From Ilumatobacteraceae bacterium (GTDB taxonomy: Bacteria > Actinomycetota > Acidimicrobiia > Acidimicrobiales > Ilumatobacteraceae), in NCBI GenBank assembly GCA_016463105.1, contig JAEMRY010000002.1, positions 18,799 through 56,792 of the forward strand: DNA of 37,994 nucleotides. The letters are read 5' to 3'. Each line of letters starts with the position of its first letter. Position 1 is the stretch's first letter. The notes beneath the pieces are model-generated. The model saw only the letters and a list, made by a program, of their open reading frames with translations, was not told where the DNA came from and did no database searches. A program made the translations under genes and the position numbers. Positions 36,431 through 37,994 of the stretch are shown one piece after another.

Positions 36431-37156
36431 ATGCAGCAATTAATTTTTATCGGCCTGATCGTCTTGTTTGCGTCGGTTATTCAAGCACTCTTTGGGTTCG
36501 GATTTGGCCTGATATCAGTGCCGCTGATGATTTTCTTCATAGATCTTCCAACAGCCGTAGTCACCGCAACATCTGTATCCACTGTTAGTTGTGCCGTGCA
36601 ATGGTGGCAGTCGCGAGCGGTGAAGGCAAGAGAAATGTCGCGGCGACTTGTTTGTTCTGCGATTATTGGTATGCCTTTTGGGTTGTGGTTGTTGCTAAAT
36701 GTCGACGTTCGGTTGATGAAAGCAATCCTCGGAATAGTTGTCTTGATCGGTGTGTTTTTGAGCATCAAGGGTTTTGATCTACAACGATTGCCAAAATCAT
36801 TTGACTATGCGATGGGTGTCGTTTCTGGTGTGTTATCGACTGCGACGTCAACTAATGGGCCACCTTTGGTGTTTTTGCTGCACTCGCGTCATTACACACC
36901 AGAGAACTTTCGCGCTGTGTTGAATCGCGTCTTCACGATTTTGAACTTTCTCACATTGGTGACTTTTATCGTCGCTGGTAAATTCACGTCCGAGGCGATG
37001 CGATTAGCGATGATCTCTATTCCAGTGATGGGAGTAGGTGTATGGCTCGGCACTCGGGCTCGCAAAAGTATTAATCCAGAAAACTTCAGAAATCTCGTAG
37101 TCGGTTTGTTATTTATTAGCGGGCTAAGCGCGCTTGCTAACTCTTTGCTTAGTTAG
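36431..37156 (+). CDS. TauE/SafE-family (DUF81) membrane transporter
   Basis: Integral membrane protein, 241 residues, about seven or eight hydrophobic segments. The family signature repeats are visible: ALFGFGFGLISVPLMIFF near the start and GVLSTATSTNGPPLVFLLHSR in the second half. Relatives export sulfite, sulfoacetate or other small organic anions; no substrate can be read here. It begins 10 bases after the aminotransferase stop, so the two are likely co-transcribed and the transporter may move a substrate or product of that enzyme. It converges on the MBL gene with 10 bases between stop codons and no hairpin. Confidence 0.88.
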   Translation: MQQLIFIGLIVLFASVIQALFGFGFGLISVPLMIFFIDLPTAVVTATSVSTVSCAVQWWQSRAVKAREMSRRLVCSAIIGMPFGLWLLLNVDVRLMKAILGIVVLIGVFLSIKGFDLQRLPKSFDYAMGVVSGVLSTATSTNGPPLVFLLHSRHYTPENFRAVLNRVFTILNFLTLVTFIVAGKFTSEAMRLAMISIPVMGVGVWLGTRARKSINPENFRNLVVGLLFISGLSALANSLLS

Positions 37157-37166
37157 TTGATTTTTT

Positions 37167-37886
37167 CTAGCGACCGAACCACTCAAGCCATTGCTGCTGG
37201 GTTTGCGGCTTAAAGACATTATTTGTTGCGACAACATCACCTAAATCACTAGACGGCATAGCCGAATATTGGTGACCCGGGCAAACAAGTGTGTCGTGAG
37301 GTAGTTGGGCAAGTTTCTGCAGACTGAAATACATTTCGCCAGGGTCACTTCCTGGAAGGTCAGTTCTTCCGCATCCTTCTAGAAAAAGCGTGTCTCCAGC
37401 AACTAGTCGCTGTTCAACTAAAAAACATTGGCTACCTGGCGTGTGACCAGGTGTGTGCACGAATGTGATGTCGATTTCACCGACAGTCAATTTGTCGCCG
37501 CTCTCATGGGCAGCGAGATCTTTCTCTGAAATTCCGGTAGTGCGAGTTACCCAAGCAGACTCATTTTTGTTGACATGAATCGGCACTTGTTTTGTTTCGA
37601 GCAGCGCAGCAACACCTTCAATATTCATCCCCATCATTGACCCACCAACGTGGTCAGGGTGGTAGTGCGTAGCCAAGACTCCGACGAGGTTCATCTGGTC
37701 TTGTTCAACAATTTGCAATAAATCACTGACCGCGTAAGCAGGGTCAATAATCACGCACTCACGAGTCTTTGTGTCGCCGATTAAATAAACAAAATTGACC
37801 ATTTGACTGGCAAGTTGGTCAGATACAGCGAAGTCCCGCCCCGAAAGTAACTGCCGAAAATAAAGTCGGTCGCTAATTTTGTTCAT
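37167..37886 (-). CDS. MBL-fold metallo-hydrolase (glyoxalase II-like)
   Basis: 239 residues with the metallo-beta-lactamase motif THYHPDHVGG (His74, His76, Asp78, His79), then HTPGHTPGS, the bridging Asp in VAGDTLF, GCGRTDLPGSDPGEMYFSL and the last His in CPGHQY. These are the features of hydroxyacylglutathione hydrolase/persulfide dioxygenase-like proteins; the C-terminal glutathione-binding domain of classic glyoxalase II is absent. Reaction not determined. On the minus strand TAACCT lies 8 bases before the ATG. The divergent MocA-family gene starts 32 bases away. Confidence 0.88.
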   Translation of the reverse strand: MNKISDRLYFRQLLSGRDFAVSDQLASQMVNFVYLIGDTKTRECVIIDPAYAVSDLLQIVEQDQMNLVGVLATHYHPDHVGGSMMGMNIEGVAALLETKQVPIHVNKNESAWVTRTTGISEKDLAAHESGDKLTVGEIDITFVHTPGHTPGSQCFLVEQRLVAGDTLFLEGCGRTDLPGSDPGEMYFSLQKLAQLPHDTLVCPGHQYSAMPSSDLGDVVATNNVFKPQTQQQWLEWFGR

Positions 37887-37906
37887 GCGTCAATAGGTTA
37901 GCGACC

Positions 37907-37912
37907 TAGTCT
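37907..37912 (+). promoter_or_regulatory. Candidate -10 box for leaderless MocA-family transcript
   Basis: TAGTCT lies exactly 6 bases before GTG 37919, in the 32-base gap between the divergent MBL and oxidoreductase genes. No Shine-Dalgarno sequence is present. Confidence 0.42.
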
Positions 37913-37918
37913 GAAACT

Positions 37919-37994
37919 GTGAGTTTCTCTAATCCGATTCTGCGTTACGCAATGATCGGCACGGGGATGATGGGGTGCGAACATATTCGTAATC
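37919..37994 (+). CDS. Gfo/Idh/MocA-family oxidoreductase, N-terminal 25 codons (runs off window)
   Basis: Too short for the ORF track. From GTG 37919 the frame reads MSFSNPILRYAMIGTGMMG, then CEHIRN, and stays open to the window end. The Rossmann dinucleotide-binding motif GTGMMG with the following CEHIRN is typical of the first strand and helix of NAD(P)-dependent sugar/inositol dehydrogenases of this family. No substrate can be inferred. The start is supported by TAGTCT 6 bases upstream. Confidence 0.75.
   Translation, partial: MSFSNPILRYAMIGTGMMGCEHIRN

Noticed and set aside
1-37994. CRISPR arrays, IS elements, integrases, prophage genes or tandem repeat blocks
   Set aside because: Scanned by eye; no regularly spaced repeats, transposase motifs or phage structural genes were found.

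Overview
This window looks like the chromosome of an aquatic actinobacterium, most likely class Acidimicrobiia (inference). The reasons are the actinobacterial gene order polA-rpsA-coaE-uvrB-uvrA-uvrC-rapZ-gap-pgk-tpiA-secG, an F420-type LLM oxidoreductase, a short actinobacterial-type PGK, a DNA polymerase I with a degenerate proofreading domain, and a moderate GC content (by eye a little under 50 percent) that is low for the phylum. No phage, IS element, CRISPR array or rRNA is visible, and coding density is very high.

Region 1 (1-14493, all plus strand) is a housekeeping block: the 3' part of polA, rpsA, coaE, the three nucleotide excision repair genes uvrB, uvrA and uvrC, rapZ, and the lower-glycolysis genes gap, pgk and tpiA. 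The yvcK and whiA genes that usually sit between rapZ and gap in Gram-positive bacteria are absent here; only 9 bases separate the two genes. Region 2 (14494-20296) is a five-gene peptide-type ABC transporter (lipoprotein, two permeases, two ATPases) lying between tpiA and secG. Its substrate-binding protein appears to be circularly permuted: the segment normally found at the start of the mature protein is at the C-terminus. Region 3 (20297-24467) holds secG, a tRNA-Leu whose anticodon reads AAG, an MFS transporter, an FAD-linked sugar-lactone-type oxidase and a DEAD-box helicase.

Region 4 (24468-35036, minus strand) is a catabolic cluster of eight genes, mostly overlapping by 1 to 4 bases. 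In transcription order these are an M20-type N-carbamoyl/ureido amidohydrolase, an N-carbamoyl-D-amino acid hydrolase, a fused [2Fe-2S]/molybdopterin hydroxylase resembling the XdhD/selenium-dependent family, an SsnA-like amidohydrolase lacking its N-terminal part, an LLM oxidoreductase, and a second, three-subunit molybdenum hydroxylase (FAD, Fe-S and Mo subunits). Together they suggest oxidation and ring-opening of N-heterocycles (purine-, pyrimidine- or hydantoin-like), followed by removal of carbamoyl groups; the actual substrate is not determined. A perfect 15-bp palindrome sits in the promoter region of the XdhD-like gene. Region 5 (35074-37994) holds a divergent class-III aminotransferase, a TauE/SafE permease, an MBL-fold hydrolase and the first codons of a Gfo/Idh/MocA oxidoreductase.

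Several genes show TANNNT exactly six bases before the start codon, the signature of leaderless transcription. The best candidates for something undescribed are the permuted binding protein, the tRNA-Leu(AAG), and the two-hydroxylase/dual-carbamoylase cluster with its truncated SsnA and palindromic operator.
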